This document shows positions 45,481 to 59,500 of a stretch of DNA of 64,000 nucleotides, piece by piece. Below the pieces are notes generated by a model. That model saw nothing but the letters and a program-made list of their open reading frames with translations, was not told the DNA's origin and searched no databases. This stretch comes from Casuarina equisetifolia (lineage: Eukaryota > Streptophyta > Magnoliopsida > Fagales > Casuarinaceae). Location: positions 29,347,745-29,411,744 of the forward strand of contig CM052357.1 of the NCBI GenBank assembly GCA_028551475.1, written 5' to 3'. The translations under genes and the position numbers were made by a program. The first letter of the stretch is position 1; each line of letters starts with the position of its first letter.

Positions 45481-47459
45481 ACCACTACTCAACATGCTAT
45501 TGCAAGTTTGTCTTTTATAGTAATCTAGTAGATTAAGTTATGTTTATATATCCCCTCTTTCCAAACCAATCTTGCTCACTCAACTTCTTCTTCACTATCT
45601 TTCAACTCTGAGTAGCTTTTAATGATGCTATACTTTAATTTCATCACTAGTTGTGAAAGTTCATCACTAATCTATAAGATGGTTCTCTAGATCTAAAATA
45701 ATGATCCTTTCATCATCAATTATAGCACATTTTTTCCCTATGCTTTTTAAAGATCATCCATATTATCCATAGAGAATTTAAGTGACTAATCAAAGAGAGC
45801 ATAGAAGTTTATCAATTGATGTCTTATTTCAAGTGTGTGTGTCTGTGTCTATTAATCTTAATCCTCCAAACTTCTTGGGATAACATGCTTTCTTCTAGGC
45901 CAATTTTGGTTTACATCTCCAAATAGATGTACCTTAATGGTTTACTCATAAGAAGAGTCTAATCCTCATTTCAATTTTGTATAATGTTTGTTGAGGTAAG
46001 ATGAAGATCTATAGCTAATATGTTTGCATGGAAAATAAGATAACTTTTGGTAGCTCTAATATTCTCCCATAGCTAATATACTTAGCCTCTCAACCTTTAA
46101 TTTTTCATTTTTTTTTTTGTTATATAGATCAAATCATTACATTGTAATATGAAATGAATAGATACGATATAAATGTATTGTCCATTGCACATTTTTGAGA
46201 ACTTAAACGATAGGAAATAATGCTACGGGTGGAGCTATGCTTCAAAATCAATTTCCATTTTGCAGAAAGCCGCAAGATAACCCTTAAATTCTTGGCGAGC
46301 AAAAGTCAAATTCAGCAGACTCTTGGACAATTAAGTTTAATAAAGCATGCATCAGAGGAACGGGTTGGACTGCACTGCGGCTAGCCTGGAGAAAATGGGT
46401 TTGCTCCCTCCTCTGCTTAGCCAAAAAGCATAGAGAAGAAACTCAGAGTTTGTAACATTTGATACTTTGGTTTGATGAACAAGTTGAAACAAAGAATAAC
46501 AAATCTATAACAAAGGATATATGGGAGATAATGCTAGAGCAACAACTGGAAACTATCATGAGAAGTGATTTAAACATAAATAAAATAATGAGAGAAATAA
46601 TAATAAAAACCACTCCAATATAAATATATATAAAGGAAAGACAATGACATAAAAAAAACATTTAGAAGCACCTACTGCATGGCTTAAATACCCTACTACA
46701 TCTCTACAAACATTTTTAGAGGAGTAGTTGGACATACCACAAATTTATCTTGCTCTCCTATTTATAGATTGTTCTATACATATATTTTAATATTTATAAT
46801 AGTTGGATGGTGCAAATAAGATCCATGGAATTCACCAACCATTCTATCCATGATTTCTAATGGTGTCTTGTCTTGTCTTGATGTGGGCACCAAGCATTAC
46901 CCATTTTTTCAAGGTTTGACTTGTGTGCTGGTTTCTTGTGATAAGTCATGAATGGTCACTGAAGTGCATACTTCAACACATAGGAACTCCAAAATTGGGT
47001 CGGACAATGGTAGGAGGGATCTAGAAATTTAAGCCCAAGCTTTAAGACAACAAAATCTGACACAAATCAAGCATACCTTTACGTAATACTATTTAAAATG
47101 GTCTTTCATTTTTTTGAAGAACGTCACAAACATTGTAAAGACTTATGCTAAAAGTAAGCATTTGCAAGAAAAAAGTTATTATAAAACTAAACGATAAGTT
47201 AATTGGGTCCTATTGTTAGAATATTTTACATGATTATATCCTGCAATAAAAATCTTCTACGTATAATTTTTTTTTGGTGAAAAGATAAATTTGCATTAAT
47301 AAAAATTAGTATATATAAGTATAAAGACATAATTTTACATATGTAAATATTACTTTCTTTCTTACAACATGATTTTAAGAAGATAAATAATTTTGTTAAT
47401 ATGATATCATGGTATAATTGTTATTGTGAATAAGATTCTATCATAATCCATAGTTTAAA
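45481..47459. other. Interval without supported gene
   Basis: AT-rich sequence not matched elsewhere in the window, apart from a short minus-strand LINE tail starting with a T-tract at about 47269-47340. The ORF at 46443-46661 is low-complexity and unsupported. Confidence 0.4.
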
Positions 47460-48960
47460 TATAGGTACTCAGGAACGTCTTTAGGGATGAATTCTAGTAA
47501 TAACAGTTACTTAAGAAGCATGAAGGTTTCAGAAAAGTAGTACCCATAGTATAAAAACCCTTGATGCAGACCTGTTGTTAAATTGCAAGACCACAATGCA
47601 AACTTTCCTGGAACCTAAAATAGTCACAATATGTAACAGCACCAAACGTTGCTTGACTTGGTTCTTCACGTCTTATATTTGACTGAAGGCCAGGAATGGA
47701 TTCCATAATCAGATAAGAAGACATGTTAGGTACACGCCGGAGATTTTATTTTATTTTATTTTATTTGTATCAAGATCAGTTCGTCCAAGTAGCCTCATTG
47801 GGAAAATATTATGAGAACCTGGATCTGCGGTCGAACAAATATTGAAGGAATACCCCAACGTTCTCTACGGTCCTACTCCCTCTGTAGAGTGTCAGTTGAA
47901 TAAAGCGTGGTGCATATGTTAGAAGATACTGTACAGAGATTGTCATGCGCGTAGCGTCGGTATAAAACCACCGACCCTTTCACGTTCTTCTTGCCTCTCT
48001 TTTTTTTGTCAGACCCACTGCCAAGAATCCTCCACCGTTGCTTGTGCTTTACAGCCCTGCACAACAGAGAATCGTACTCTCTTTTCTCTATTTTATTATT
48101 CCATTATGATTCAGTTCACGTATCTATTGCTCAGCGCATAAGCTCCCCAGTTTGTGGAGCCAACCATGCAGTTCCTTTTGCCAGATTCTAAAATATAGAG
48201 GGGCGGAGGGGGCTCGAGGCCAAGCACTCTGTCTGGAGTTTTCATCGTTTGCCTTTCATTTAAAGACGCCACCAACAAAGTAAAGCCGTCAGGACTTCGA
48301 ATGGATTGGTGGCTTTTGTGCTCTTGACTTGACTTTTTTCAATTGTTTGACCATAACCTTATAGGTTTCTAACCAGAAACATGGCCACTGAGCATTATGG
48401 AACGAACAAAGTGCATCAACTTGATGGTCTGTGATGCATGCGTACTGACAAATTCACAGCAGGAACTGAGCTCGCGACAAATTGGAATCTTATACAAGAC
48501 AAAGAATCCTTGACATGCTAAGCCTCCATAAAGGAAGTTTAAAACAGAGAGCCCAGTACAGGCTTCTTTTTCATTTTAAGCATGATGGGGGGATTTGCTT
48601 TCTTTGAGTTCCTAGACCAAAAAATTATGAGCTTATACGCCAGTCATCCAGATATGATATTTTACATTTCTTAAGTGAACCGTGCAGAGAATCTCTTTTT
48701 AGTGCAATTATCTCGAGTGGGGCGACGCCGACTAAACTAATTCTCATTGTCCTAGATTAACATATCTCAGTCTTGAGTCCTGCTGGCCAAGAAAGAATTG
48801 ATTAACTAGCTTTCTATCATTAAAAACTTTTAAACAATCTTGCAATTCTTCGGCCTCATTAGAAGTCATCATACAGTTAAAGGGCTAACCTTCAAGCTTC
48901 AACAGGTACCATTTCAAATGATGAACTGTTCAGCAAGTTGGTGCGAGTTTAGAGAATACA
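47460..48960 (+). repeat. Unit C, TATA-led block, copy C2
   Basis: Second copy of 44160-45480, with the same pentanucleotide tract (about 47744), TATAAAA (47961-47967) and CTCCCCAGTTTG block. It extends further downstream than C1, to about 48960, where homology to unit B stops before the CEP-like exon would be reached. Confidence 0.65.
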
Positions 48961-49124
48961 CCCATATACCAATTTTTTTCAGTAGTTGGATTTAATATAT
49001 ATATATATAGAAAAGTAATTGTACATGACAAGACTCATATGTTTATGTGGAGACTAGATGAAATATCAAGTCAAATATAAAATTATGTCAGCTAATCTCT
49101 AAGTATACTGAATATATAAGTTTT

Positions 49125-49392
49125 TAACTTATATGGACAAAACGAAATAAAAAATGATTTCAAAATAAAATAATCAACATTTCAATCATATTGGCTAAAG
49201 TAAAGAAAACTATACAAGGAAGAGCTCTTTTATTTTAAAATATAAATTTCTTACAGGAAAATATTATTTTGAGTAAAATTAGGAGACTTCCAATCTCTAT
49301 TTTTTGTAATTTTATAATACTAAGATATGCTCCTATATTTTTGTATACTACATTTATTAATGCAAACTTATATTTCAACCAAATTTTTTTTT
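49125..49392 (+). mobile_element. LINE 3' tail fragment
   Basis: Matches 17390-17640 ('atggacaaaacgaaat', 'ggctaaagtaaagaaaactatac', 'gcaaacttatatttcaacc'). Confidence 0.75.
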
Positions 49393-49734
49393 AACTATGT
49401 AAATATTTTTCTTAGATTAAAAAATGTATCTTCATAACTTCAAGAATAAAAGCTTTTGAGTTAAGAATGTATTTAAGAACCTTATTAGTCATTTATTTAA
49501 AAAAAACACATACAAAATGAAGCAAATACAAACTTAAAGATACTTAACTTGAAACTCTTTCCTTTTGTGTGATAAAAAAGCCAACTAATTCTATATTTTA
49601 TAAGAGGTAAAATAATTATATGTTGAGCATAATTTTCAAATGTTTTCATATTATTACAAAATATAAACACCTGATAAAGATGTATACTTTCACTCATGTA
49701 ACATGGTGCTACAGGCGGATTATATCTAGCCGTA

Positions 49735-50783
49735 AACTTTTGCCCAGCCGCAAAAGTTGAGGGGTGGATATCCTTGGGAATCTACTTCACAGCTATGAAG
49801 CTAGATTCCATGAACTGTGCGTTGAGAAGCTTTTTCAGATTTTTCAGTCAACTTTTCTCTACTTTTTTACGGCTCACAAGTTGTAGAGGACAAGAGGAAT
49901 CACGGGATTAGAAAATTGTAGAACAGTGAAGGTCAACTTGCATCATGTGCAGTCCTCCTAGAAGGTTTTGTATGAGAGTACCGAACGTTGATTGGTGAAA
50001 GCCATTTCATTGTTATTCAACACATACGCTCACTTGGAAACAGCAGCTAATATACACTCTACGTAACCATGCTAAACCTAGAGAAAGATGACTTTACGAC
50101 TATTCTGTTTTATTTTCACTGGTACTCAACGTCATGAAACAATTTCCATAGCGGCACCAATTGATGTGAATACTTGGGCATGGAAAACTTAAAAAGTGAT
50201 TATAAAAGATGACAACTTCCATATTTGATGATAATCTTACTCCTAAGATTTTGATCTCATTTTTCTTCTTCTCTTTTTTATCTCAATGTATTATGTTAAT
50301 ATGATTAAATTACATTCCATATTTTCGTAAATTTCATAACTCTCAAAATCGTAAGGTATGTCTTATATTTTTGTATACTAAAGATTACTTTTTCATTAAA
50401 AAAAATCAAATTAACAATAGTTACTATTGTATACTCCACTTGAGTTGTGGGAAACTAACAATAGTAACTCTTTTTAAGCATAGTATTTTGGTTAATGGTA
50501 TAATAGTTTTTTCTCTTCTTCTTCGGACTACCTGTTCACTTGTTTTATCTCGTACAATTATATCATGTATGCCCTACCTATTGCTCCCCAGGGCCTTAAG
50601 GGTGCGCAGCCACTGTGAGTGCGCTGGAGTCCTAGATGCTTGGGGTACCTTCTTTCTTTTATCCTTTTTAATTTTTTTTTTCATTTTCGGCACTTGTCAC
50701 ATGGATGCTTCAGCTTTTTCAACCTTAAATAGCAACGGCTGCATGATGGGTTCCTACCGTTCACTTCTTCCTTCTCCTTGACA
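49735..50783 (+). promoter_or_regulatory. Upstream region of the unit C CEP gene
   Basis: Contains GGATATCCTTGGGAATCTAC (about 49764), TCATGTGCAGTCCTCCTA (within 49932-49970) and a TATA-like TTAAATA (about 50725). Relative to units A and B it holds an extra AT-rich stretch at about 50190-50560. Confidence 0.5.
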
Positions 50784-51065
50784 ATGGCCAAACCTAGTAG
50801 CGTTTGCTTATTCGTTTTCCTTTTTATGATCATTTTCTGTCAAGAACTTCTCTTCGTTGAAGGAAGAAGCTTGAACCCAAGGAAGAAGAAGATGTGTGTA
50901 ATCTGCCTTAGTCCAAAAGGCCTTGCAACAGTGCCTAAAAAAACTGTTTCAAGCCCAAGCCAGTTGCACCATGTTCCTATAACTACAAATGGAGACGTTG
51001 AAGCTTTCCGACCCACATCCCCTGGTCATAGTCCGGGAGTTGGACATTCCCTCCGCAACCGTTAA
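50784..51065 (+). CDS. CEP precursor, unit C (93 aa)
   Basis: This is a secreted CEP hormone precursor. Signal peptide 1-27 (LFVFLFMIIFCQELLFVEG), basic NPRKKK, CxxC at 38-41 followed by Leu rather than Phe, and CEP domain AFRPTSPGHSPGVGH (residues 74-88, bases 51003-51047), identical to that of unit A copy 1. The C-terminal tail is SLRNR where the others have SLRNF. The start is the ATG at 50784; a TTG two codons earlier is not a plausible start. The 3' flank keeps the UTR sequence ATGGCTGTTGTAATAGCA that became the start of the second unit A gene. Single exon, no defects. Confidence 0.93.
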   Translation: MAKPSSVCLFVFLFMIIFCQELLFVEGRSLNPRKKKMCVICLSPKGLATVPKKTVSSPSQLHHVPITTNGDVEAFRPTSPGHSPGVGHSLRNR

Positions 51066-52929
51066 TTCCCAGGATTTAGATAGCACGTATTAATGGCTGT
51101 TGTAATAGCATTCAATATGGTGTGTTCGGTTTTCTTCGCAGGTGTGTTTAAATTAAAAAAAAATTGTTGTCATGTATCAAGTTTGTAATATGAGATCTGT
51201 TATTGAAACTGCATCCTTTTTCAATGCCTCTCTTTCCCTCTCTCTTTCTCTCTCGATAAATCCAGTAAATTATTTTTCTGGTACATTTCCCTCGCAACCA
51301 AAGGAATGGAGGTGTAAAGGCCATTTGCCAGGGTGACTTTCATTAATAGAGTACGTTCTCATTCTCAAAGTACGCCAGCAAAACCCCCTGCGTCACCTTA
51401 ATTCACAGCTTTGTGGCGCTCCTATAACAGTGAATCCAATGGTAAACCACGAAACACTTCCAACGACTACCATCTTCAGAAGTAAAGAAGTTATAAACTG
51501 CAATGGCATGTTCTTTTTTTATTTTTTTTTCCTTCGTTATGAAATATCCAAGTTTAATAAAGGTCGAAAAATCATACCAGGAGGAAAATGCAAGCTTAGG
51601 GCTTCTCAACAATAGTTGTAATAAACTTCGTATTTAAGATGCAAAAAGTCGGCGCTTTGTTCATGGCATCAGGTCGATAATTTACCATACTAGCTGAGAA
51701 AAGTACACACACAGTTACTTTGTAGGTCTTGAACCATTTCTTTAGATTCTAGTGCAAACTACTATAGAAGAAACGGAGCAAGAGTATTCCATTTTGTTTA
51801 TTTCCCACCAGCACGAAAATATTTCTTCCCTTTCTTCTTCCTCATGTCATTGCCAACATGGATATTCTCTTCACTTATTTGTTTGATAGATTAATTTCAT
51901 GTATAAAAAAGAAAATTAACTGAGATAATTGCATGCACAAGTAAAAACGCAGCAAAATGCATTGTGAAGCTCTTTATATTAGTATATCATCAATATGGTA
52001 CGAGTTGATAATAAGAAAATTAACTGAGATAATAATTGAAGTTCATTAGATTTTTATGAAGCATAGCATTGTCATGATTCATGAGGCTGCTTTATTATAT
52101 TTTCTCATATCCAAAATAATTAGACAAAATTATAGCTGAAACCCTTTAAAATCAAATTTACATCTTCATCTTATCTGATACACAATCAATATGATACTTG
52201 ACACCTGGACATATTTATTTTCTATCATCTAAGATTTTATTTTCACATTGCAAGTATCTTATCCTAGGTACTATAAATATTCTCTTAGTTCGGTTGCTGG
52301 CTGGCTTTCCTTCCAGACTAACTCTTAATGGTGGGTTCTTCTTTCCTCGTGCTAGAGTTCTCGTGTTTTCCTTCCTGTGGACTGCTTTTCAGCCTAACTG
52401 ACGTTCAGATTCGGATGCCCTTTTTATTGGCTTTGTTTTATGTCTATCCTTTTTCTTTGACATCCTTCAAAAGGGAGAAAAAGAAAATACAAACAGACTT
52501 ACGGCAGAACCATTTTGCAGAAACCTATGATGTTAGCGCTGCGTGGACAATAGAACAAGTCCATAATATATGAGACAGTTCAGGAGAAACCTATTGGCAT
52601 CCGATGCAAAGGGCCGGTCTTCCAGCGGTGGTGGACGAAGGGGAAGTAATTTTTCCTTATAACAACTTCCATACACATATTTTATTAACAAAAAAAAAAG
52701 AGAGAAGAAATCAAAGTGACTAAAAGAATTGATTTGACTTTTTGATTCATATGCAAGTTTATTCATTAAAAAAATAAGAGAATACAAAAGTTTAGTAACA
52801 TACCCTTAGTATTAAAATTCTTAAGATATAATTTTTAACTTATACTTTTTTATGAATATGTGAGATTATTCATTTAAGAATAAAATAATACAAAATCAAG
52901 TAAATTGCAAATGTTCTTCTCATGATTAT
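51066..52929. repeat. Unit C, CEP 3' flank and tail of the unit (non-coding)
   Basis: 51066-51430 is the shared CEP 3' flank. 52190-52700 parallels 38240-38760. ORFs here are not frame-conserved. Confidence 0.55.
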
Positions 52930-54186
52930 CATAACAAGAGCAACTTCTTATTCTAAATCACTCACCTTTCCCTATGGGTACACTTCCTATTCGATATCAT
53001 AGAGTTTTTTATTACGGAAAGACTCACTCATATTGATTGCAAAGGTCTAACAAATACAATATTTGGAAGAATAGAAATTGAGAAATGAAAGATCTTAGCT
53101 TTGTTGGAAGGTTACAGTTGACAAAATTAGTTATAATGTCCAAATGTACATTTTGAATGCAAGTTTTCTTATTACCAAAGCAAACATTTATGAGATTAAA
53201 AAAATAATTATGAACTTTCTATTGGCAGGTACAATAGACATACAAAACTCTCACAAAGTTATTTAGCAAACAGTTTGCTCACTAAAGAAGGAAAGGGGAT
53301 TGAGGTTATTGAATTTTAAATTTTGAAATAGTCCTTTTAAGAAGTATGTTTTGAAAACTCATCAATCTTTCAGATGCTTCATTATAAAGTAAGTCAATTC
53401 ATAATACAAAATGTAAAAGAATTTTAATAATGCAACTTGATATCAAAGGTACTATGATATGGAGTTAGAAAGGTATTCTCAAATTAAGGCCCACAGTTAC
53501 CCCGGTTCTTTATACATCTACCTATTACTGCAAAAAAATTTATTAAAACCTTCAACTAGTTAATGAAAAAGTAGATTAGTATGGTTTAATTTGGACATGA
53601 GGCATATGCAAGCATAATTTTATTGGATGGCTAATTTTTCAAGATTGATTCTTTACAACAAAAAAATGGTACAAAGGCTTCCTTTAGTTAACTTACACTA
53701 TGAGTTTTGTTAGTCTCATGTTCAACTATGAGTCATTTCTTTTTTGAATGTCCATGGACAATGATAATTTGGAAGATTATCTTTGCTTAGAATGGAATTT
53801 GAGTCATATTAGAGGATGGAATGAAGAACTACAATGAATTATTAAAGCAATTAAAGGAAAGGATTTAGCTACAAAGCTTTTTAAAATATCTTTTTTAGCT
53901 AATATTTATTGTATATGGATAAAATGAAATAGAAGAAAATTTCAAAATAGAATCGTCAACATTCCCATTTTATTGGCTAATTTAAGGAAAACTATACGAG
54001 AGAAAGCTTCTTTGTTTCAAAATATAAAATTTTCGCAAGAAAATGTTATTTTGAGTGAGATTTAGAGGCTTCCAACCTCTATCTTTTCATAGTTTTCATA
54101 ATTTTGTAATGCTAAGGTATACTCATATACTTTTGTACACTACTTTTTATTAATACAAACTTACATTTCAACAAAAAAAAAAAAAG
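52930..54186 (+). mobile_element. LINE 3' part (degenerate)
   Basis: Matches 16397-17652 along its whole length ('caagagcaacttctta', 'ccctatgggtacac') and ends in an A-tract at 54173-54185. Many stops and frameshifts; older or faster-decaying than the 14990-17652 copy. Confidence 0.8.
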
Positions 54187-54479
54187 GTAGGTGTAGGCCA
54201 TGTCACGTGAAGGTAGGGGATGTGTAGTGCTAGTCACCAAACAAAGACATTGGAAGTTTTTAAGGAGGGTAATTATTTAACAAGTTCTCTAGTTATGTTC
54301 ATTCATTGTGTATTCCAACATGAGATACGCATATATAGCTTTGGTCGATTACCTTTTTATGGGGCTAACGTTAAAACTACTAGTTACGACTATTGAGGAA
54401 GTTCACGAGCCAAGGGTGCCCACTTTAGTTCTTTCTTTAATGACCCAATTATTATTGATAGCATTAAAGTAATCATGTT

Positions 54480-54735
54480 ATTTTAGAGTAAAATAACTGA
54501 CATCTCAATTACGTTGAGAAAAGTAAAGAAAATTGCTCAAAGCAATATTTTTTTATTTGAAAATATAAAATTCTTTTAGAAAAATGTCATTATAAGTGAG
54601 ATTTGAAGGCTTCTAACCTCCATTTCTTTTTGTAACTTTAGTAACTTTTGTAATGTTGAGGAATGCCCATATACTTCTATATATTAAATTCTATTAATGT
54701 AAACTTATCTTTTCACCAAAAACAAAAAAGAAGAA
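54480..54735 (+). mobile_element. Short LINE 3' tail
   Basis: Same tail sequence ('tctcaattacgttgagaaaagtaaagaaaa', 'cattataagtgagattt') ending in an A-rich stretch at 54716-54735. Confidence 0.65.
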
Positions 54736-54739
54736 GAAA

Positions 54740-54990
54740 AGAGGTGACATTTACTAGGATTATCATTCTTCTAAGGAGTTGGTTTTTATGTGAACATGGT
54801 CTTAAACAAATTATTTAAAATAAAAATAAAATAAAAACATGGTCTGAATATGAATTGTTTGCAAGAGATCTCCTTTCCTCCCCTAAAATCTAAGACAGTC
54901 TTTTCGATACAATCTTTCTTCTCTCCTGAACCCCTTTACGATGCCTACGGATGTCAATATTTCACTGTAAACCCTTGACATTAATCAAAG
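54740..54990. repeat. Isolated copy of the unit start
   Basis: Matches 39540-39760 and 61310-61500 ('ttactaggattatcattc', 'aacccctttacg.tgcc'). The sequence after it does not continue as the unit, so this is a truncated copy or a rearrangement breakpoint. Confidence 0.6.
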
Positions 54991-56505
54991 CTAAAGAGTG
55001 AAGCACCTTAATGATAGCCTCCTCACTTTCGATCACTTATTACGGGATACTGTCCAGAAGATGGAATGTAGTAGATAGAAGTTGACTATCTCATAGTGTA
55101 ACGCGAGTCAAGTGACCTGCTGGATACAATAAAAAGGAGTCGGCTTCTGGAACTTAGAAACCTCAAAACTAAGCTATGAAATCCTCCACCATCCTCGTTC
55201 TAGGCATCTCTAAAAAGGAAAAAAGTAAAACTAGATCTTACTTTAAAGCACTATGAAGGGCTTAAAGCAACTGACCACTTATGTTTGTTCTGTCGTACAT
55301 TCGCATATGTTGTCGGAGAGCCAATGACTTTCCCCAGCCTGGGGCAATGACCTTTTGTTTCTTCAATTCAACTTGCCCTTAGCTGCAAAGGAATAACTTT
55401 TCCTTAGCTTTTGACAGATTACAACCGCAAAAGTAGAAGGAAAAGATGTAAAAGTTAGGTAGTCTAAATTAATTAGCAAAGCAAAAATTTGTATCATCCA
55501 AAGAGTTATTGGCTATATTCACTGAATCCAACAAGCTACAAGACAACAAATGCATCTGTTTTGGCTGGCACTGTGCGTTCAGTGCACGTGTTTCCTTACT
55601 TCCATGATAAGTTGGGTGGCTATATTCATTGAATTTAACATGATTACAGGTTAAAAAATTTCCCCGTCAAATGTAGCTTCACAGAATCAAACTAAATAGA
55701 TAAGTTTCGGGTTTAACCCTTAATCAAAAATATGTTTTTTTTTCAAAAAAATTCAAAAATTTACTAGTTATTGACCCTTAAATCAGATCCGTTATTTAGC
55801 ACAATGCAAATATATTGACAGTTTGTTTTACAATGACACGTTTCCGAGCAAAATAACGAGTAACCTCTGCAGCTGAGTGCTGTACACAAGAAGAAAAAAG
55901 AATAAAATTCTTAAATGTGGGTTCGTCAATGATGCAGAGGATTTGCATGTCTATTTTTCCTTCTTTTTTTTTTTTGTGGTTATCGACCACCCACGTACGA
56001 CTAGGAAAGAAGACAAGAAGGGCATCGTAAATAAGGGATACACATGATTCAGCTTTTTCCCTGCAATCCTTTCTTCAATTCAACTTGCCCTCGGCTGCAA
56101 AGGAATAATTTTTCCTTGGCTTTTGAAAGATTTCAACTGCTAAAGTAGAAGGAAAAGACGTAGAAGCTAGCTCGTCTAAATTAATTAACAACGCAAAGTT
56201 TGTACTATACAATTGGCAAAGGAATTTGAAAATTAACCCTTTGTAGGTGCGGGATCCTATAAAAAAGACGTGGGTCTCATAAACGAAATATTTCAATATC
56301 ACATGTAGTACAATATTGTAAGGAATAAAATACTGAAAAAGTTAGTGATACATGTATCATTGAATGCTTTAGACTCTTCAAATCCCAAGTTCTACATCTT
56401 CGAAGAAAAAGTTTCTTAAGTTGGAAGACCTATGAATAGGCCCTTAAATTATAGATCGAGAAGAAGAATTAAAATCTTAAATAACAATAACAACTAAGTA
56501 CTAAG
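54991..56505. repeat. Interval with a direct repeat of about 135 bp
   Basis: 55356-55490 and 56066-56200 are diverged direct copies ('cttcaattcaacttgccct', 'gtagaaggaaaaga', 'gtctaaattaatta'). Nothing else is recognised. Minus-strand ORFs at 55796-55990 and 56075-56302 have no known motif. Confidence 0.55.
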
Positions 56506-59500
56506 TGTTAAGGAAATTTAACCAAATGCATCATCCACATAGAGATTGAACTCACAATCATGGGAATGCATACAGTCAAACATAACATATTTGAAAGGTT
56601 CAGAATATCATAATATCTTACTTCTCCTAGAGTTTCTTCTTATTAGATTTTCTTTTACTTATCCTCATCAAATAGGTATCTTATGGATTATCTCATCAAC
56701 TAAAATTCATAAGAGGGATTCTCTCTAACAATTACCCCTCAAAGGGACTTTCTCTACTTGACTTGTATATTTCTCTATGCTTTTTTTTTGTGGAAAGGTA
56801 AATTGTATTAATACATATTAAAGTACAAAAGCACAGGAGCATATCCCAGTATTACAAAAGTCACCATATCTATGAAAAGATGGAAGTTGGAAGCCTTTAA
56901 ATCTCACTCAAAATAACATTGCATTGAGAAGATTTTATATTTATAAACAAATAAGCTCTCTCTCTCACTATATTCTTTATTTTCGCTAAGAAAATAGGGA
57001 TATCCATTATTTTTCCCTGAAAACGTCTTCTATTTTGCTCAGCCCATATACAATAAATACAAGCTAAGAAAGATATCTTGAAAAGTTTGGTAGATAAATC
57101 CCTTCTTTTTATTGCTTTGATCATCCATTGTAGTTCTTCATTCCATCCTTCATTGTCATGTCAGATTCCATTCTGAGCAAGAATACTTTTCCAAATCATC
57201 CTTATCCATGCACATTCAAAAAAGAGATGACTTCTATTTTCTAAATGAGATTGACAAAAATCACAACATATGTTAACTGAAAGAAGCCATCGTACAATTT
57301 CTATTGTTGTAAAAAGTCTATCCCTACAAACATGCCATCCAATGAAATTATGTTTGCTAATGCCACCTGTTCCAAATTAAATTATACCAATCCACCGTTT
57401 CTCCAACTTGCCGAAGATCATTATAAATCTTTTGGCAACAATATGTAGGACTCAAGAGAACAAAGGTAAGTGTAGGCCTTAACTTGAAGAGACCCCGCCA
57501 ACTCCAAGCCATGGTACCTTTTATGTCCAACTACATTACTGAGGTTCTTTTACACTTTGTATTGTGAATCCATTTACTCCATAATGAGCCTTCTGGGAGA
57601 TTAATAAGATTCCAAAGTATACGTCCTAAAAGGACTTTATTCTAAATTTTGAGGTTCAGTAAACCTAATCCCCCTTCCTTCTTCGGTGAACAAACAATTT
57701 GTCAAGCTACTTTGTGAGGACGATGCATATCTATATTACCTGCCTATAAAAATTTCCTTATCTTTTTCTCAATCTCATAAATAGTCTGGTTTGGCAATAG
57801 AAAGACTTGCATCCAAAATGTGCAAATAGAAATGAGGATAGATTTCGCTTCATTCCCCAACCTTCTATTCTTCCAAATATTTTATTCGTTAGACCTTTAC
57901 AATCAACTTGAGTTAGTCTATTCTCTATGCTTTCTTTATTTATAAAGAAATCCTAAACAAATCTTAGTTGAATACTACTAAGAAAATCTACTACTATAAG
58001 AGGATGAAAATCTTAGCTAGATACTACTAGGAAAACCCACTACAACTAGAAGACAACCCTAGGTTGACAACCACAACCGTACCCTCTAACCTAATTATTC
58101 CTTCAATTCTGACAATCTCTCCCTTGAAACAATTTGGTGCAATGTTCCTACACAATAGAAAAGTATAACAAATATCTTCAAATATATCAACTATACAACC
58201 ACAATCTTTGAAAAGAAAAAGACCGAAAAAAAAAATTTAACTTCCATTATTACAATCTTTGGATAAAGAAAGATTAAAGAAACTCTCTTCAATCATAGTC
58301 TTTTGAAAAAGAAAGATTGAAAAAATGACTTTCAACTTTTGTAACTATAGTCTTTCTGATAAAGAAAGATAGAATAAACCATTTTTAAAACAAGCTCTCA
58401 TTAATTGTGCCACATTTGCTTCTTCTTAAATCATGTCTCTCACAAGTCATACCTTTTTAGGCACTTCCATTATAGCCTTTTCTAGGTTACACCTCTCGTA
58501 GGCCGTATTTCTTTTTATGCATCTACATATTATCATAGGCTTCTTCTATCCAAATGCATCCTCCACCATTAAGCCATTAATAAGATTAAAAATTATGAAT
58601 TTTCCACAACAATTAAGATCCCTCTTCAAAATCAACCTATTAAAGAGTCCACCTCCTATCCAAAATTGTTAGTGCTTCTCCAAAATCAACCATCAAAGCC
58701 TCCTACACCTTATATGGATATCAACAAATTTGAAAATTCCAAAATTTACCTCATCAACTATATCAACATAGAAGTACCACAAGCTCCCCCTTAATCATCA
58801 ATCTATCCTGAAATGTCAATATCTCCATAATTCTCTATCATTTAACATCACAACTTAAGCCAAAGATTCACATGACCATTATAAACAATTTGATCAGTTT
58901 GATCTTCAATCTAACAACTAAAAAATACCTAGAGTCTCCAAAACAATATGTTTTTCAATGAAAAAACTACAATTTGGCTCATAAATGCTTAAATTTGGAT
59001 AGAGAGACATTGATATGTACTTTACAAACCTTAATTTGCAACTGGTCTATTCCGATAACATATTCTAGCTAATCTACATTAATATCATCTAAAATCAAAC
59101 TGGATTTAAGGAAAGAGAAAATCTCACCTTAAATATCTATATGCTTCTTCAATTGTATTCACCACATTCAATTCATCATCTTTTGTGTTGATCTTCAACA
59201 CTCACTACACCACTTGTTGAGGATCTAAGTGATTCTAATATCACTTGTTGGGGGAATTCAACCAAACATATCATACATATAAAAATCAAACACACAATCA
59301 TAGGAATGCACACATTCAAACATTGCATATTTAAGATGTTCAAAACATCATATGTCCTACATCCTTTGTAGTCTCTTCTCATTTGATTTTCTTATACTTT
59401 CTCTCTCATTAAATAGGTATCTAATGGATTCTTTCATCAACTAAAATCCATAAAAACATTTCTCTCCAATAATTAATCCCTTAAGGGGACTCTTTATGCT

